Part shown: piece after piece, positions 35,617-45,337 of the stretch
Position numbering within the stretch: the first letter of the stretch is position 1
Layout of the letters: each line of letters opens with the position of its first letter
NCBI RefSeq assembly: GCF_904063055.1
Contig: NZ_CAJFCN010000001.1
Coordinates: 186,001-250,000, forward strand
From: Pseudomonas paracarnis
Lineage (GTDB): Bacteria; Pseudomonadota; Gammaproteobacteria; Pseudomonadales; Pseudomonadaceae
Reading direction: 5' to 3'
Length of the DNA stretch: 64,000 bases
The notes under the pieces: generated by a model
Told to the model about the DNA's origin: nothing
The model's input: only the letters and a program-made list of their open reading frames with translations
Database searches by the model: none
Program-made: the position numbers and the translations under genes

Positions 35617-36993
35617 TCAGCACTCCACCCAGCTGACCGCCAGGCCGCCCCGTGAAGTTTCTTTGTATTTGTCATGCATATCGGCGCCGGTATCGCGCAT
35701 GGTGCGGATGACCCGGTCGAGGGAGATGAAGTGTTTGCCGTCGCCGCGCAGGGCCATCTGCGTGGCGTTGATCGCCTTGACCGCCGCAATGGCATTGCGC
35801 TCGATGCAGGGCACCTGTACCAGGCCACCGACCGGGTCGCAGGTCAGGCCGAGGTTGTGTTCCAGGCCGATTTCGGCGGCGTTTTCCAGTTGCTCCGGGG
35901 TGGCACCGAGGATATCGGCCAGGCCGGCAGCGGCCATGGCACAGGCCGAACCCACTTCGCCCTGGCAGCCGACTTCGGCGCCGGAGATGGAAGCGTTTTT
36001 CTTGCAGAGGATGCCGATGGCAGCGGCGGCCAGGAAGAAATTGACCACGTCGTCGTCAGACGCGTCGGCGTTGAATTTCATGTAGTAATGCAGCACTGCC
36101 GGGATAATTCCGGCCGCGCCATTGGTCGGGGCGGTGACCATGCGTCCGCCGGCGGCGTTTTCTTCGTTGACGGCGAGGGCGAACAGGTTGACCCATTCCA
36201 TCGCCGACAAGGTCGAGGTGATCACGTTGGGCTTGCCGATTTCCAACAGGCTGCGGTGCAGCTTCGCGGCGCGACGGGGTACATCCAGGCCACCGGGCAG
36301 GATGCCTTCATCGCGCAGGCCCTGTTCCACGCACTCGCGCATCACCGACCAGATATGCAGCAGGCCGCTGCGGATTTCTTCGTCGCTGCGCCACGCCCGT
36401 TCGTTGGCCATCATCAGTTCGGATACCCGCAGGCCGTGCTTGTTGCACAAGGCCAACAGTTCTACGGCACTGGAAAAGTCGTAGGGCAATTGCACGTCGC
36501 TGGTCGGCGCAATGCCTGATGCAGCTTCGGCGGCTTCGATGATGAAACCACCGCCCACCGAGTAATAGGTTTGTTCGCTCAGCAGGCCGCTGTCGCCATA
36601 GGCGTGCAAGGACATGGCGTTGGGGTGGTACGGCAGGCTTTCGTCCAGCAGCAGCAAGTCGGTGTGCCAGTTGAAAGCAATTGCCTGAGAGCCCGCCAGC
36701 AGCAATTGGCCGGACTCGCGCAGTTGCTGGATACGCGCATTGATCGAGGTGGGGTCGACGCGGTCTGGCCATTCACCCATCAAGCCCATGACACAGGCGC
36801 GGTCGGTGGCATGGCCGACACCGGTAGCGGACAGCGAGCCATACAGGCGCACTTCGACGCGACGGGTTTGGCTGAGCACATGCTGGTCGGTCAGGGCTTG
36901 GGCGAACGTCGCGGCAGCGCGCATCGGGCCGACGGTGTGGGAACTGGATGGGCCGATGCCCACCTTGAATAGATCGAAAACACTGATAGCCAT
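35617..36993 (-). CDS. sdaA: L-serine ammonia-lyase (single-chain, Fe-S)
   Basis: 458 residues, the full-length one-chain form. The beta part begins [24 protein letters not shown]. The alpha part has [42 protein letters not shown] and [22 protein letters not shown], which contain the three Cys expected to hold the [4Fe-4S] cluster. Converts serine to pyruvate and ammonia. Divergent from the DsdC-like regulator (138-base gap). Confidence 0.95.
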   Translation of the reverse strand: MAISVFDLFKVGIGPSSSHTVGPMRAAATFAQALTDQHVLSQTRRVEVRLYGSLSATGVGHATDRACVMGLMGEWPDRVDPTSINARIQQLRESGQLLLAGSQAIAFNWHTDLLLLDESLPYHPNAMSLHAYGDSGLLSEQTYYSVGGGFIIEAAEAASGIAPTSDVQLPYDFSSAVELLALCNKHGLRVSELMMANERAWRSDEEIRSGLLHIWSVMRECVEQGLRDEGILPGGLDVPRRAAKLHRSLLEIGKPNVITSTLSAMEWVNLFALAVNEENAAGGRMVTAPTNGAAGIIPAVLHYYMKFNADASDDDVVNFFLAAAAIGILCKKNASISGAEVGCQGEVGSACAMAAAGLADILGATPEQLENAAEIGLEHNLGLTCDPVGGLVQVPCIERNAIAAVKAINATQMALRGDGKHFISLDRVIRTMRDTGADMHDKYKETSRGGLAVSWVEC

Positions 36994-37130
36994 GCTAAAG
37001 CCTTACAAGCAATGGAGTAGAAATCGCTGCCATGTTTTGTAGAGCAGGCGGAATTGGCGCGATACTGAGCCTCTGGCTCGGCACTGACCAACGAATTATC
37101 CTAAGACACCCTTTAGCAGGACTAAACGCT

Positions 37131-38078
37131 ATGACTCGCCCCCTCCACGGCCAGACCTATGTCTGGTTGCATGTGTTTTCCTGCGCCGCACGGCATCTGT
37201 CGTTCACCCGCTGCGCCGAAGAACTGCACATCACGCCCGGAGCGGTGAGCCAGCAAATTCGCCAACTGGAGGAGCGCCTGGGCTTTCGACTGTTTCATCG
37301 GCGTGCGCGAGGCGTTGAACTCAGCGCCGAGGGGCAGCGCCTGGCGGCCGTGGTGGGGGAGGCTTATGGCAGCATTGATGCCGAACTGCAGCGCCTGGAC
37401 GCCGGGATGATCAGCGGCACCTTGCGCCTGCGTTCGATCCCCTCGTTTCTGGGCAAGTGGCTGACCCCGCGTCTGCCACGTTTTCAGCAGCGTTTTCCGG
37501 ACATTCAACTGCGCATGGTCGCCGAAGACAGCAGCATCGCCCTGCATGAAGGCGACTTCGACCTGGCCATCGACCTGAACGACGGCAGCTACCCTGGGTT
37601 GTTATCCACAGCCCTGTTGGATGAACAGATATTCCCGGTGTGCGCCCCCAGCCTGTTGCGTGGCCGCCCGCCCTTGCATGGCCCGGCGGATTTGGCGCAT
37701 TTCCCGCTGCTGCACGACATCACGGCCTGGCGTGGGAGTTATGAATATGCCGAGTGGGAGTTTTACCTCAATGCCATCGGCTACCACGGTGCCGACGTAC
37801 GGCGCGGGCACACCTTCAACCGCAACCACTTGACCATCGAAGCCGCCATTGCCGGCATGGGCGTAGCGATTGCGCGGCGCACCTTGCTGAACGATGAGCT
37901 GGAGCGCGGCACCCTGATCGTGCCGTTCGGCCTGGCGGTGCCCAACCATAAACGCTATGTACTGCTGTATGCGCCGGGCGCGTTGAACCATCCGGGCGTG
38001 CGTGCGGTGCATGATTGGCTGGTGGAGGAAGCGGGGATTTTTCGCAGCTTGCACCCGTTGGGAGAGGAGCAATTGTGA
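37131..38078 (+). CDS. LysR-family regulator, DsdC/GcvA-like
   Basis: 315 residues from the ATG at 37131. N-terminal HTH with SFTRCAEELHITPGAVSQQIRQLEERLGFRLF. The effector domain has FDLAIDLNDG and LLDEQIFPVCAPSLL, similar by eye to E. coli DsdC, the D-serine deaminase activator. Its divergent position next to the serine lyase and permease genes makes it their probable regulator. Confidence 0.85.
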   Translation: MTRPLHGQTYVWLHVFSCAARHLSFTRCAEELHITPGAVSQQIRQLEERLGFRLFHRRARGVELSAEGQRLAAVVGEAYGSIDAELQRLDAGMISGTLRLRSIPSFLGKWLTPRLPRFQQRFPDIQLRMVAEDSSIALHEGDFDLAIDLNDGSYPGLLSTALLDEQIFPVCAPSLLRGRPPLHGPADLAHFPLLHDITAWRGSYEYAEWEFYLNAIGYHGADVRRGHTFNRNHLTIEAAIAGMGVAIARRTLLNDELERGTLIVPFGLAVPNHKRYVLLYAPGALNHPGVRAVHDWLVEEAGIFRSLHPLGEEQL

Positions 38079-38217
38079 GGAAAACAGGACGTAAGAAGTT
38101 GTAACTAACTCCCCACCCTACCAGCGTTTTTGCTCGTCGTCAGGGTTAATTTGTAATGTAGGATTTATCTTTGCAAAGGGGTTGAAATGTTTCAGCAGGT
38201 GCTCAATTGTGTAATCA

Positions 38218-38262
38218 AGAGGTCATGGTTTCACCACCCCGGTGTTGCAGTTTGTGACCTCT
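38218..38262 (+). promoter_or_regulatory. Inverted repeat in the leader of the HPF-like gene
   Basis: AGAGGTCA (38218-38225) and TGACCTCT (38255-38262) are perfectly complementary; CACC/GGTG pair inside. Thirty bases before the start codon, it could be an RNA stem or a protein-binding site. Confidence 0.4.
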
Positions 38263-38291
38263 GGCGAGCTAGCTGAAATAAGGGAAGAACT

Positions 38292-38702
38292 ATGCAAATC
38301 CAAGTCAATAGCGATAACCATATTGAAAGCAGCATCCGACTGGAGGAGTGGGTACGTACTACCATTGAGAGCACGCTCGAACGCTACGAAGAAGACCTGA
38401 CCCGTGTAGAGGTCTACCTGCGAGACGAGAACGGCGACAAGCCCGGCCCTCACGATTTGAGTTGCCGTCTGGAAGCACGGCCAAAGGGCCATCAACCAGT
38501 TTCCGTGTGCCATAAAGCCGATACGCTGGAGCAAGCGATCGATGGCGCCGCAGTCAAGCTCGACCACGCACTGGAACATCTGTTTGGCAAACTGCAAGGC
38601 AAGCCGCGCGCTGCCGGTAAAAACCAGCCAATCAACAAAGTGAACGAAGACGCTTTGGAAGAGGAATTCCTGGAAAACGAAAACGCTGCTATTAACGGCT
38701 GA
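38292..38702 (+). CDS. Short HPF/RaiA-family ribosome-associated protein
   Basis: 136 residues. MQIQVNSDNHIESSIRLEEWVRTTIESTLERYEEDLTRVEVYLRDENGDK is the S30EA/HPF fold start, and HKADTLEQAIDGAAVKLDHALEHLFGKLQ gives the second helix. An acidic 40-residue tail follows. Length fits a short hibernation factor, which binds the small-subunit decoding centre; the rpoN-linked hpf lies elsewhere in Pseudomonas, so this is probably a paralogue. Good terminator downstream. Confidence 0.85.
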   Translation: MQIQVNSDNHIESSIRLEEWVRTTIESTLERYEEDLTRVEVYLRDENGDKPGPHDLSCRLEARPKGHQPVSVCHKADTLEQAIDGAAVKLDHALEHLFGKLQGKPRAAGKNQPINKVNEDALEEEFLENENAAING

Positions 38703-38724
38703 TTGTTTTTTTATTCCCCCACTG

Positions 38725-38756
38725 AAAACGGGCCTGCACATGCAGGCCCGTTTTTC
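38725..38756 (+). terminator. Rho-independent terminator after the HPF-like gene
   Basis: AAAACGGGCCTGCA-CA-TGCAGGCCCGTTTTT, a near-perfect 14-bp stem ending in T5; symmetric enough to also serve the converging MFS gene. Confidence 0.9.
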
Positions 38757-38758
38757 GT

Positions 38759-40270
38759 TCAGCGCTCACGCCGGAAGAAATGCCGGCTCAGCATCGCCAG
38801 CCCGCAGGCGCCCAACCCCGCAAACAACATGGCCCAGCCGGCGCCGCTGCGCAGCGCTGTTTGCGCATCCTGAACGGTCAGCCCCGGCGCATCCAGCTTG
38901 CCGGCGGCAATATGCTGGCTGAGTCTTGTCCACTCCAGTGTTGTGCTGTCAGGCAGCACGTGGGCCAGGTTGTGGCTGATCCCCAACAACAGCACCAGGC
39001 CCATCAGCGCGATATTGAGCGCGAGGGTGATCAGCCGTGCGCTGAAGTCGATGCCCGAGGCCATGCCTGCGCGGTCATTCGAGACGGAGCCGGTGGTGGT
39101 GTTGGTGGTCGGCGAATTGGTCAACGCCAGCCCGATACCGGCGATCACGCAACTGAGCAGCACCAGCGCGGTGCTGGGTTGTCCGGCGTAATTAACGGCG
39201 GCCATCCCCATGAACCCTGCGCCCATTGTCCCCAGGCCCAGGGGAATGATGCGTTCGGCGCCAAAGCGCAGGGCCAGGCGTTCGGCCAGCGGCGGCACCA
39301 GCAAAGTGGGCAAGGTGTAGGCGAGCAAGGCGGCGCCGGTGGTCAGCGTGTCGTAACCCAGGCCTGCCTGGAAGTACAACGGCAGGTAAATCATGAACGG
39401 CCAGAAGCTGAAGTTCATGCCGATCGAGCCCATCAACGCGCCATTGAAGCGTTGGATGCGGAACACCGAGAAGTCGAACATCGGATGGGCGCTGCGCCGC
39501 TCAATCAAGATAAACAGCAGCAGCCCGAAGACCGCCAGGCCGCCCCAGCCGAGCATCGCCGGCGCGCCAAAGCCGATTTCGCTGCCCTGGGTGATGAAAT
39601 AAACCAGCGCAAACACCGTGAGTGTCATGGTCAGCATGCCGGCGATGTCGAGGCGATGGTTGGCCGGGTCGCGGGATTCCTGCACGCTGATGTGCAACAA
39701 CGCCAAGGTGAACAGGGTCAGCGGTACATGCACCAGGAACACCCAGCGCCAGTCCGCCACGGCCAGGATCAAGGCTCCCACCATCGGTCCGAAACCCAGG
39801 CCCACGCCAGCGATCACGCCCCATATCGCAAAGGCCCGCGCACGCGTTGCCGGTTCGCGGAACTGATGGGACAAGATCGCGAACTGGCAAATCATCATGG
39901 CCCCGGCCCCAATGCCCTGGACGAACCGCGCCGCGATCAGTGTCGGCGCATCGTTGGCCAAGCCACAGGCCAGTGAGGCCAGGGCGAATACCCACAGACA
40001 CACCACCAGCACACGCCGACGACCGAAGCGATCCGCCAGGGTCCCCGCCGCCATCAGCACGCTGGTGCAGGCCAGGGTGTAGGCATTCATGATCCATTGG
40101 GCGTCTTGAAAGCCCGTGCCCAGTTCCTGTTCCAGCGTCGGCAGGATGACCGGCACGCTGGAGATTTCCAGGCCGAACATCAGGGCCACCAGGCAGACGG
40201 CGGTGAGGGCCAGGCCGTTTCTGGCGGTGCGCGGGGGAGTGAGGGCCGAGAGTGCGGCGGCGCGGGACAT
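38759..40270 (-). CDS. MFS drug efflux transporter, DHA2 (EmrB/QacA) family
   Basis: 503 residues from the ATG at 40270, with AAAGGAATG just upstream. Fourteen predicted helices. ALMFGLEISSVPVILPTLEQELG opens helix 1, WIMNAYTLACTSVLMAAGTLADRFGRRR carries motif A, and GAGAMMICQFAILSHQF follows. Exports hydrophobic compounds by proton antiport in known members. Divergent from a LysR gene, its likely regulator. No membrane-fusion partner is adjacent. Confidence 0.9.
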   Translation of the reverse strand: MSRAAALSALTPPRTARNGLALTAVCLVALMFGLEISSVPVILPTLEQELGTGFQDAQWIMNAYTLACTSVLMAAGTLADRFGRRRVLVVCLWVFALASLACGLANDAPTLIAARFVQGIGAGAMMICQFAILSHQFREPATRARAFAIWGVIAGVGLGFGPMVGALILAVADWRWVFLVHVPLTLFTLALLHISVQESRDPANHRLDIAGMLTMTLTVFALVYFITQGSEIGFGAPAMLGWGGLAVFGLLLFILIERRSAHPMFDFSVFRIQRFNGALMGSIGMNFSFWPFMIYLPLYFQAGLGYDTLTTGAALLAYTLPTLLVPPLAERLALRFGAERIIPLGLGTMGAGFMGMAAVNYAGQPSTALVLLSCVIAGIGLALTNSPTTNTTTGSVSNDRAGMASGIDFSARLITLALNIALMGLVLLLGISHNLAHVLPDSTTLEWTRLSQHIAAGKLDAPGLTVQDAQTALRSGAGWAMLFAGLGACGLAMLSRHFFRRER

Positions 40271-40374
40271 ACGACATTCCTTTCGAAAGCGGGAGGGGCT
40301 ATTCTCTCGGGAATCAGGTTCTTTATTGGCGATAACTTTTCCATAGACAAGGGAATACAAGGCGACAATTAAGC

Positions 40375-41247
40375 ATGGCTACCCCACGTTTTGATGGTGT
40401 CGAACTCTTTCTGCAGATTGTTGAAAGCGGCAACCTCACCGAAGCCGCCGAACGCCTGAACCTCACGCGTTCTGCGGTGGGCAAGGGCCTGGCGCGCCTG
40501 GAAGCACGCCTGGGCACTTGCCTGTTACAGCGTTCCACCCGGCGCCAGCGGTTGACCGAGGACGGGCAGGCGTACTACGAGCATTGCCTGCGCGCATTGG
40601 CAGAGCTGGAGGCCGCCGAGTCCGTGCTGGAAAGCGGCCGCCAGCAACCTCGGGGGCGTTTGAGAGTGAGCGTGCCCCTGGCGTTTGGTCATCACTATGC
40701 CGCGCCGGCGTTATGGGCTTTGCTGGATCGTTATCCGGAACTGGAAATCGACATTTGTTTTTCCGACCGCATGATCGACTTGGTGCAGGAAGGCTTCGAT
40801 ATGGCCGTGCGCATCGGCCCGTTGCCCGACACCGACCGCCTGAGTGCACGGCGCCTGGGTCAGCAGGTCATGGGGCTGGCAGCGTCGCCTGCGTATTTGC
40901 AGCGCAAGGGTGCTATTGGCAGTATCGAAGACTTGGCCGCTCATCGTGGCATTGCCTACCGCAGCAACACCGCGCAGCGCTCGCGCCTGGCTTCGCCCTT
41001 GATCGTGGACGACCTCCAGGCGGTAGCCGATGCCGCTATCGCGGGCGTGGGCCTGGCCTGGTTGCCGAGTTGGTTGATTGCCCACTATGCGCTGCGCGGG
41101 CAGTTGCAGGCCGTGCTGCCCAGCTACCGTGAGCAACCTGCGCCGATCCATGTGATCTGGCCGACGGCGGCGCATATGCCGGCCAAGACGCGGTGTGCCA
41201 TTGACGCGTTGGTGGCCGCCACCCCCAGTTGCCTGGCGGGTAGCTAG
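40375..41247 (+). CDS. LysR-family regulator, probably of the divergent efflux gene
   Basis: 290 residues. HTH with GNLTEAAERLNLTRSAVGKGLARLEARLG. The effector domain is of the CrgA-like type (RLRVSVPLAFGHHYAAPALWALLDRYPELEIDICFSDRMIDLVQEGFDMAVRIG). Divergent gene pair with 104 bases between start codons. Effector unknown. Confidence 0.9.
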   Translation: MATPRFDGVELFLQIVESGNLTEAAERLNLTRSAVGKGLARLEARLGTCLLQRSTRRQRLTEDGQAYYEHCLRALAELEAAESVLESGRQQPRGRLRVSVPLAFGHHYAAPALWALLDRYPELEIDICFSDRMIDLVQEGFDMAVRIGPLPDTDRLSARRLGQQVMGLAASPAYLQRKGAIGSIEDLAAHRGIAYRSNTAQRSRLASPLIVDDLQAVADAAIAGVGLAWLPSWLIAHYALRGQLQAVLPSYREQPAPIHVIWPTAAHMPAKTRCAIDALVAATPSCLAGS

Positions 41248-41311
41248 CCCCATTCAATCCTAAACACACCGACAATCAACTGTGGGAGGCGTTGCAGTCT
41301 GCAGATTGCAG

Positions 41312-43648
41312 TCAGAACGCGATAGAGGTTTGCACATACACCGTGCGCGGCTCACCCACGTACTTGCCCTTGTTGTTGTCGTCGAACGAGCGGGTGTAGT
41401 ACTGCTTGTTGAAGATGTTCTTCACCCCCACCGCCACATTCAGATCCGACAACTGCGGGCCGAAGTCATAGGCTGCGCGGCTGCTGAACAGCATGTAGCC
41501 GGGGATGCGGCCATTGGCACCGTCGGCGCTTTCGGCCTGGGTGTTGGCATTGTCGGCGAACTGGCTGCTCTGGTAGCTGCTGTCCACATTCAGCTTCCAT
41601 GGGCCTTCGGTGTAACCCACGCCGAGGGTGCCTTTGTGCTTGGAGGAGAAGGGCACGCGGTTGCCTTTGTTCGGGCCGTCTTCGCGGATGGTCGCATCCA
41701 CATAGGCGTAGGCGGCGTACACATCAAACCCTGCCAGCGCCGGGCTCAGGCCGTCGAGGGCGTAGTTGATGCTCGACTCGATGCCTTGGTGGCGAGTTTC
41801 ACCGCGGGCGATCACCGTGTCGTTGGTCTGGTTGCTGTCGTACTGGTTGTCGAAGTTGATCAGGAACGCACCGATTTCCGCGCGCAGGTTGCCATTGTCA
41901 TAGCGCGTGCCGAGTTCCCAGGTGCGGGCTTTTTCCGGTTTCACTTCGCCACTGTTCACACGGTTTGGCATCTGGCTGTACTGCACGCTGCCGAACGAGC
42001 CTTCGGTGTTGGCGTACAGGTTCCAGTCGTCGGTGAGGTGGTAAAGCACATTCAGCGCCGGCAGGGCAGTGTTGTAGTCGCCCTTGTATTTGACGTTGCT
42101 CAGGTTGTTGGTCTGCTGGGACTCGATCATCTCGTAGCGAATACCAGGGGTGAGGGTCCACTTGCCGATGTCGATGCGGTCGTCGATGAAGAACGCATTG
42201 GCTTCGGTGCCGCCGCGCGTATCGCGGTCGTTGCGGCTGTTGGTGGTGGGGATTTGCTGGTTGGCGGCAATCGGAGTGCGGTAGCGCAGTTCGTGGCCGG
42301 CTTCATTGATGTAGCGGTAGCCCACACCCACTTCATGGCTGGTGGGACCCAGGTCGAAGCCCTGGGCGAAGCGCGTCTCCAGGCCGCGCACCCAATATTC
42401 CCGTGGCGACAGCGACAGGAAACTGCCCTGGTCCAGGTAACCGCTGCGCAGGGTCTTGGTGAAGAAACTGTTGACCGTGAATTCGCGGCGGTCCTGCTCG
42501 TAGCGGTAGCCGACGTTGAACATCGTGCGGCGGCCCCAGAACTTGTCGTAGGGCCGAGTGGACTGATACGGGTCGGCCTTGTAGTCCTTGACGTTCAAAC
42601 CGCCCGGCATATCGGCCTGGCCTTCGTAGTACTGTGCCATGGCGTTGAAGCTGTTGGCATCGTCCAGTTGGTATTTGCCCTTGAGGATCAGGTCATCGAT
42701 GCGCGTGTTGCTGTTTTCGCGCCAGTCGCCGCCGCGGGTGCCGGAGTACAAAATCGCGCCGCCCAAGCCGTTGTCGGCAGTGCCGCCGGCCAGCAGGTTG
42801 CCGGTGGTCTTGAAGCCGTCGTGGCTGGAGGAGGGGCTGGTCTCGGTCTGCAAACCGCCCTTGACCGTCGGCGCATCCGGGATGGCACGGGTGACGAAGT
42901 TGACGATGCCACCGACGTTTTGCGGGCCATAGCGCACCGCACCGCCGCCGCGTACCACATCCACCGCGTCCATATTGCCCATGCTGATCGGCGCAAAGGA
43001 GAGTTGCGGCTGGCCGTAAGGCGCGAAGGGCACCGGGATGCCATCCATCAGCACGGTGGAGCGCGACGCCAGGCGCGGGTTGAGCCCGCGAATGCCGAAG
43101 TTCAGCGCCATGTCGTGGCTACCGGTGCCGTTGTTGTCCGGGGCGTTGACGCCAGGGATACGGTTGAGCACATCGCGAGCCTGAGTGGCGCCCTGGCGTT
43201 CGAATTCTTCGCGGCGGATCACATCACGGGCGCCGGGGTGCTCGAACACATTGGTTTGCGCCGCGTCACCGAGCCAGTCGCCGACCACGTTGGAGGTCTG
43301 CAGCTCCAGGGTCGCAGGGGCGCCAGCCGGTTGCAGGCTGTAAGCGTTGTCACCCTCGGCGCGGGCTTGCAGGCCGGTGCCTTCCAGTAGTTTTTGCAAG
43401 CCCTCGGCAGCGCTGTAGCTGCCCGACAACCCAGCGCTTTGCATCCCGGCCGTCACGGCGGAACCGAAGGACACCAACACGCCGGCTTCGCGACCGAATT
43501 GATTCAGGGCCGCTTCCAGGGTAGTAGGTGCGATGTGGTACGCCTTGGCGTCGGCTGCCATCACCGCCGGCAGTGTGGTCAGGCTGAGGCTGGCACCGAG
43601 CAGGAGTTGGCGCAGTGTACGGGCGAGAAGCGTCGGGTGCTGGGGCAT
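41312..43648 (-). CDS. fecA: TonB-dependent ferric citrate-type receptor with STN domain
   Basis: 778 residues from the ATG at 43648. The signal peptide ends AVMA (residue 31). An STN domain (YHIAPTTLEAALNQFGREAG, to about 110) then the plug (FERQGATQARDVLNRIPGVNAPDNNGTGSHD) and a barrel ending VQTSIAF. The plug resembles FecA of E. coli and Pseudomonas. It sits just after fecI-fecR, so periplasmic STN-FecR signalling is expected, with FecI transcribing this gene. Substrate assignment to citrate rests on resemblance and context. Confidence 0.88.
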   Translation of the reverse strand: MPQHPTLLARTLRQLLLGASLSLTTLPAVMAADAKAYHIAPTTLEAALNQFGREAGVLVSFGSAVTAGMQSAGLSGSYSAAEGLQKLLEGTGLQARAEGDNAYSLQPAGAPATLELQTSNVVGDWLGDAAQTNVFEHPGARDVIRREEFERQGATQARDVLNRIPGVNAPDNNGTGSHDMALNFGIRGLNPRLASRSTVLMDGIPVPFAPYGQPQLSFAPISMGNMDAVDVVRGGGAVRYGPQNVGGIVNFVTRAIPDAPTVKGGLQTETSPSSSHDGFKTTGNLLAGGTADNGLGGAILYSGTRGGDWRENSNTRIDDLILKGKYQLDDANSFNAMAQYYEGQADMPGGLNVKDYKADPYQSTRPYDKFWGRRTMFNVGYRYEQDRREFTVNSFFTKTLRSGYLDQGSFLSLSPREYWVRGLETRFAQGFDLGPTSHEVGVGYRYINEAGHELRYRTPIAANQQIPTTNSRNDRDTRGGTEANAFFIDDRIDIGKWTLTPGIRYEMIESQQTNNLSNVKYKGDYNTALPALNVLYHLTDDWNLYANTEGSFGSVQYSQMPNRVNSGEVKPEKARTWELGTRYDNGNLRAEIGAFLINFDNQYDSNQTNDTVIARGETRHQGIESSINYALDGLSPALAGFDVYAAYAYVDATIREDGPNKGNRVPFSSKHKGTLGVGYTEGPWKLNVDSSYQSSQFADNANTQAESADGANGRIPGYMLFSSRAAYDFGPQLSDLNVAVGVKNIFNKQYYTRSFDDNNKGKYVGEPRTVYVQTSIAF

Positions 43649-43739
43649 GAAGGGCGGTCCTGAGAAGGAAGGATCAAGGTGGCTTTCCTTCTCTGTCACG
43701 CCAGGTGCGGAAAACGGCTCACACAAAAGTAAAATAAAT

Positions 43740-44681
43740 TCAGACCCGTGCCTGCACGGTCACCCAATAACGCGTAAAGCGCCGCACTTTCACCGGCAGG
43801 CTGATTTCCAGTAGGTCGAGGATGCGTTCGCTGTCGTCCAGCGGGTAGCTGCCGGACAGCAGCAGGTTGGCGACGTGTGGATCGCACTGGAGCTGGCCGC
43901 GACGGTAGCGTCCCAGTTCATTGAGGAAGTCTTCGAGGCGCATGTGTGCGGCCACCAGCATGCCGTCGGCCCAGGCGCCGCTGTTGGCGTCGGTGGGGCG
44001 TGGGGTGTCCCAGCCTTTGCGGGTGAAATTGACCTGCTGCGCGGCATCGACCCTCAGCGCCAAGCCGTTGTAGCGGTTGGGCATCACCTCGACCTGGCCG
44101 GCCAGTACCGCCAGTTGGGTGTGGTCGTTGAACTGGCGCACAGTCAAGCGCGCCGCCTGGCTGCTGAGCAGGCCCTGGCCGGTCAGCACGTGCAACGGCG
44201 CCTGGCCTGCACGGGCGGTGAGCAGGATTTCACCTTCAAGCAAGCGCACCAGGCGCTGTTGGCCGTCGAAATGCACATCCACCGCGCTGCCGGTGTTGAG
44301 CTGCAACTGGCTGCCGTCGGCCAGTTGTACTGTGCGGCGCTGGCCCACCGGGCTGCGATAGTCAGCCGTCAGCGGCGGCAGGATATGTTGCTGGCGCAGG
44401 CTCCAGGCGGCGGCCGAACCGGCACCCACAATCAACAGTAATTTAAGCGCCTGACGCCGGCTGCGGGAGGTAGGCGCGTTCAACGCCGCGTGGGCCAGAG
44501 GGGAGGGCACGCCGCGCAGGCGTTGGTTGACGCGCTGGATCTGCTCCCACGCGCGTTGGTGTTCGCTGTGGGCATTCAACCATTGCTGCCAGGCCGCCTG
44601 CTGGCGTGGGTTGAGCGTGCCTTGCTGCATTTCCAGCAACCAGTGCACGGCTTGTTCGGCGACTTGGCTGGAGACGTTCAT
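43740..44681 (-). CDS. fecR: FecR-type anti-sigma / signal-transducing protein (pair 1)
   Basis: 313 residues from the ATG at 44681. N-terminal cytoplasmic helices with QVAEQAVHWLLEMQQGTLNPRQQAAWQQWL (DUF4880), one membrane helix (LKLLLIVGAGSAAAW), and the FecR periplasmic domain (YRSPVGQRRTVQLADGSQLQLNTGSAVDV), ending in a region that contacts the receptor. Starts within the end of fecI (4-base overlap). Controls FecI by signalled proteolysis in known systems. Confidence 0.93.
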   Translation of the reverse strand: MNVSSQVAEQAVHWLLEMQQGTLNPRQQAAWQQWLNAHSEHQRAWEQIQRVNQRLRGVPSPLAHAALNAPTSRSRRQALKLLLIVGAGSAAAWSLRQQHILPPLTADYRSPVGQRRTVQLADGSQLQLNTGSAVDVHFDGQQRLVRLLEGEILLTARAGQAPLHVLTGQGLLSSQAARLTVRQFNDHTQLAVLAGQVEVMPNRYNGLALRVDAAQQVNFTRKGWDTPRPTDANSGAWADGMLVAAHMRLEDFLNELGRYRRGQLQCDPHVANLLLSGSYPLDDSERILDLLEISLPVKVRRFTRYWVTVQARV

Positions 44682-45193
44682 AGGGCGAAGTAGCAGCGCA
44701 TGGCCGCTTTGGTCAGGTGGCGTTTGACGGTGGCGATGGAGATGCCCAGTTGCGCGCCGATTTGCGCGTAGGTCAGGCCGTCGAGTTGGGCCAGCAGGAA
44801 AGCGCGTTTGACCTGCTTGGGCAAGCCGTCGAGCAGTTGGTCCAGTTCCAGCAGGGTTTGCAGGATGATTGCGCGGTCTTCTTCCGACGGTGCCACGTGT
44901 TCGGGCATCTGAGCCAAGGCCTCGAGGTAGGCGCGCTCCAGGTCCTGGCGGCGGTAGAAGTTGAACAGCACGCGCTTGGCCACGGTGGTGAGGAAGGCGC
45001 GCGGCTCGATCAGCGTTGGCGCTTCCCGGGCACTGAGCACGCGGATAAAGGTGTCCTGAGCCAGGTCGGCGGCGTTTTCCGGGCAGCCGAGCTTGCGTCG
45101 CAACCAGCCGGTGAGCCAGTGGTGATGGTCGTTGTACAACACTTCGACGGGGTTGGACGGCTGCAACGCGATCACTCCGCAAGCATTCGACAT
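44678..45193 (-). CDS. fecI: FecI-type ECF sigma factor (pair 1)
   Basis: 171 residues. Region 2: LTGWLRRKLGCPENAADLAQDTFIRVL. Region 4: LDGLPKQVKRAFLLAQLDGLTYAQIGAQLGISIATVKRHLTKAAMRCYF. This is the iron-starvation sigma branch. The ATG at 45193 is about 95 bases from a Fur box. Fur then releases transcription under iron limitation, with FecR gating activity. Confidence 0.95.
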   Translation of the reverse strand: MSNACGVIALQPSNPVEVLYNDHHHWLTGWLRRKLGCPENAADLAQDTFIRVLSAREAPTLIEPRAFLTTVAKRVLFNFYRRQDLERAYLEALAQMPEHVAPSEEDRAIILQTLLELDQLLDGLPKQVKRAFLLAQLDGLTYAQIGAQLGISIATVKRHLTKAAMRCYFAL

Positions 45194-45287
45194 GCTTTAG
45201 AGAACAAGAATTGTTCGCATTGTAGGGCGCATGACAAGGTTCGGCAATCGGCCAAGGCAGGTGATTCATCCGTTCTCTTTTGCTTAT

Positions 45288-45306
45288 GAGAATATTTATC
45301 ATTAAT
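45288..45306. promoter_or_regulatory. Fur box shared by fecI and the divergent iron membrane genes
   Basis: GAGAATATTTATCATTAAT matches 13 of 19 positions of the GATAATGATAATCATTATC consensus, with strong AT palindromic character; midway between divergent starts at 45193 and 45338. Confidence 0.75.
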
Positions 45307-45337
45307 ATTGCGCGCTGATGAACCAGGCGCCTGCCGC

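Noticed and set aside
41282..43390. 702-codon plus-strand open frame opposite fecA
   Set aside because: Composition is of low-complexity Val/Ala/His type as expected for an antisense frame; the TonB receptor on the minus strand explains the region.
43649..43739. FecI-dependent promoter before fecA (GGAAA near 43688 on the minus strand)
   Set aside because: A -35-like GGAAAG is present but no matching -10 at the expected spacing could be fixed with confidence.
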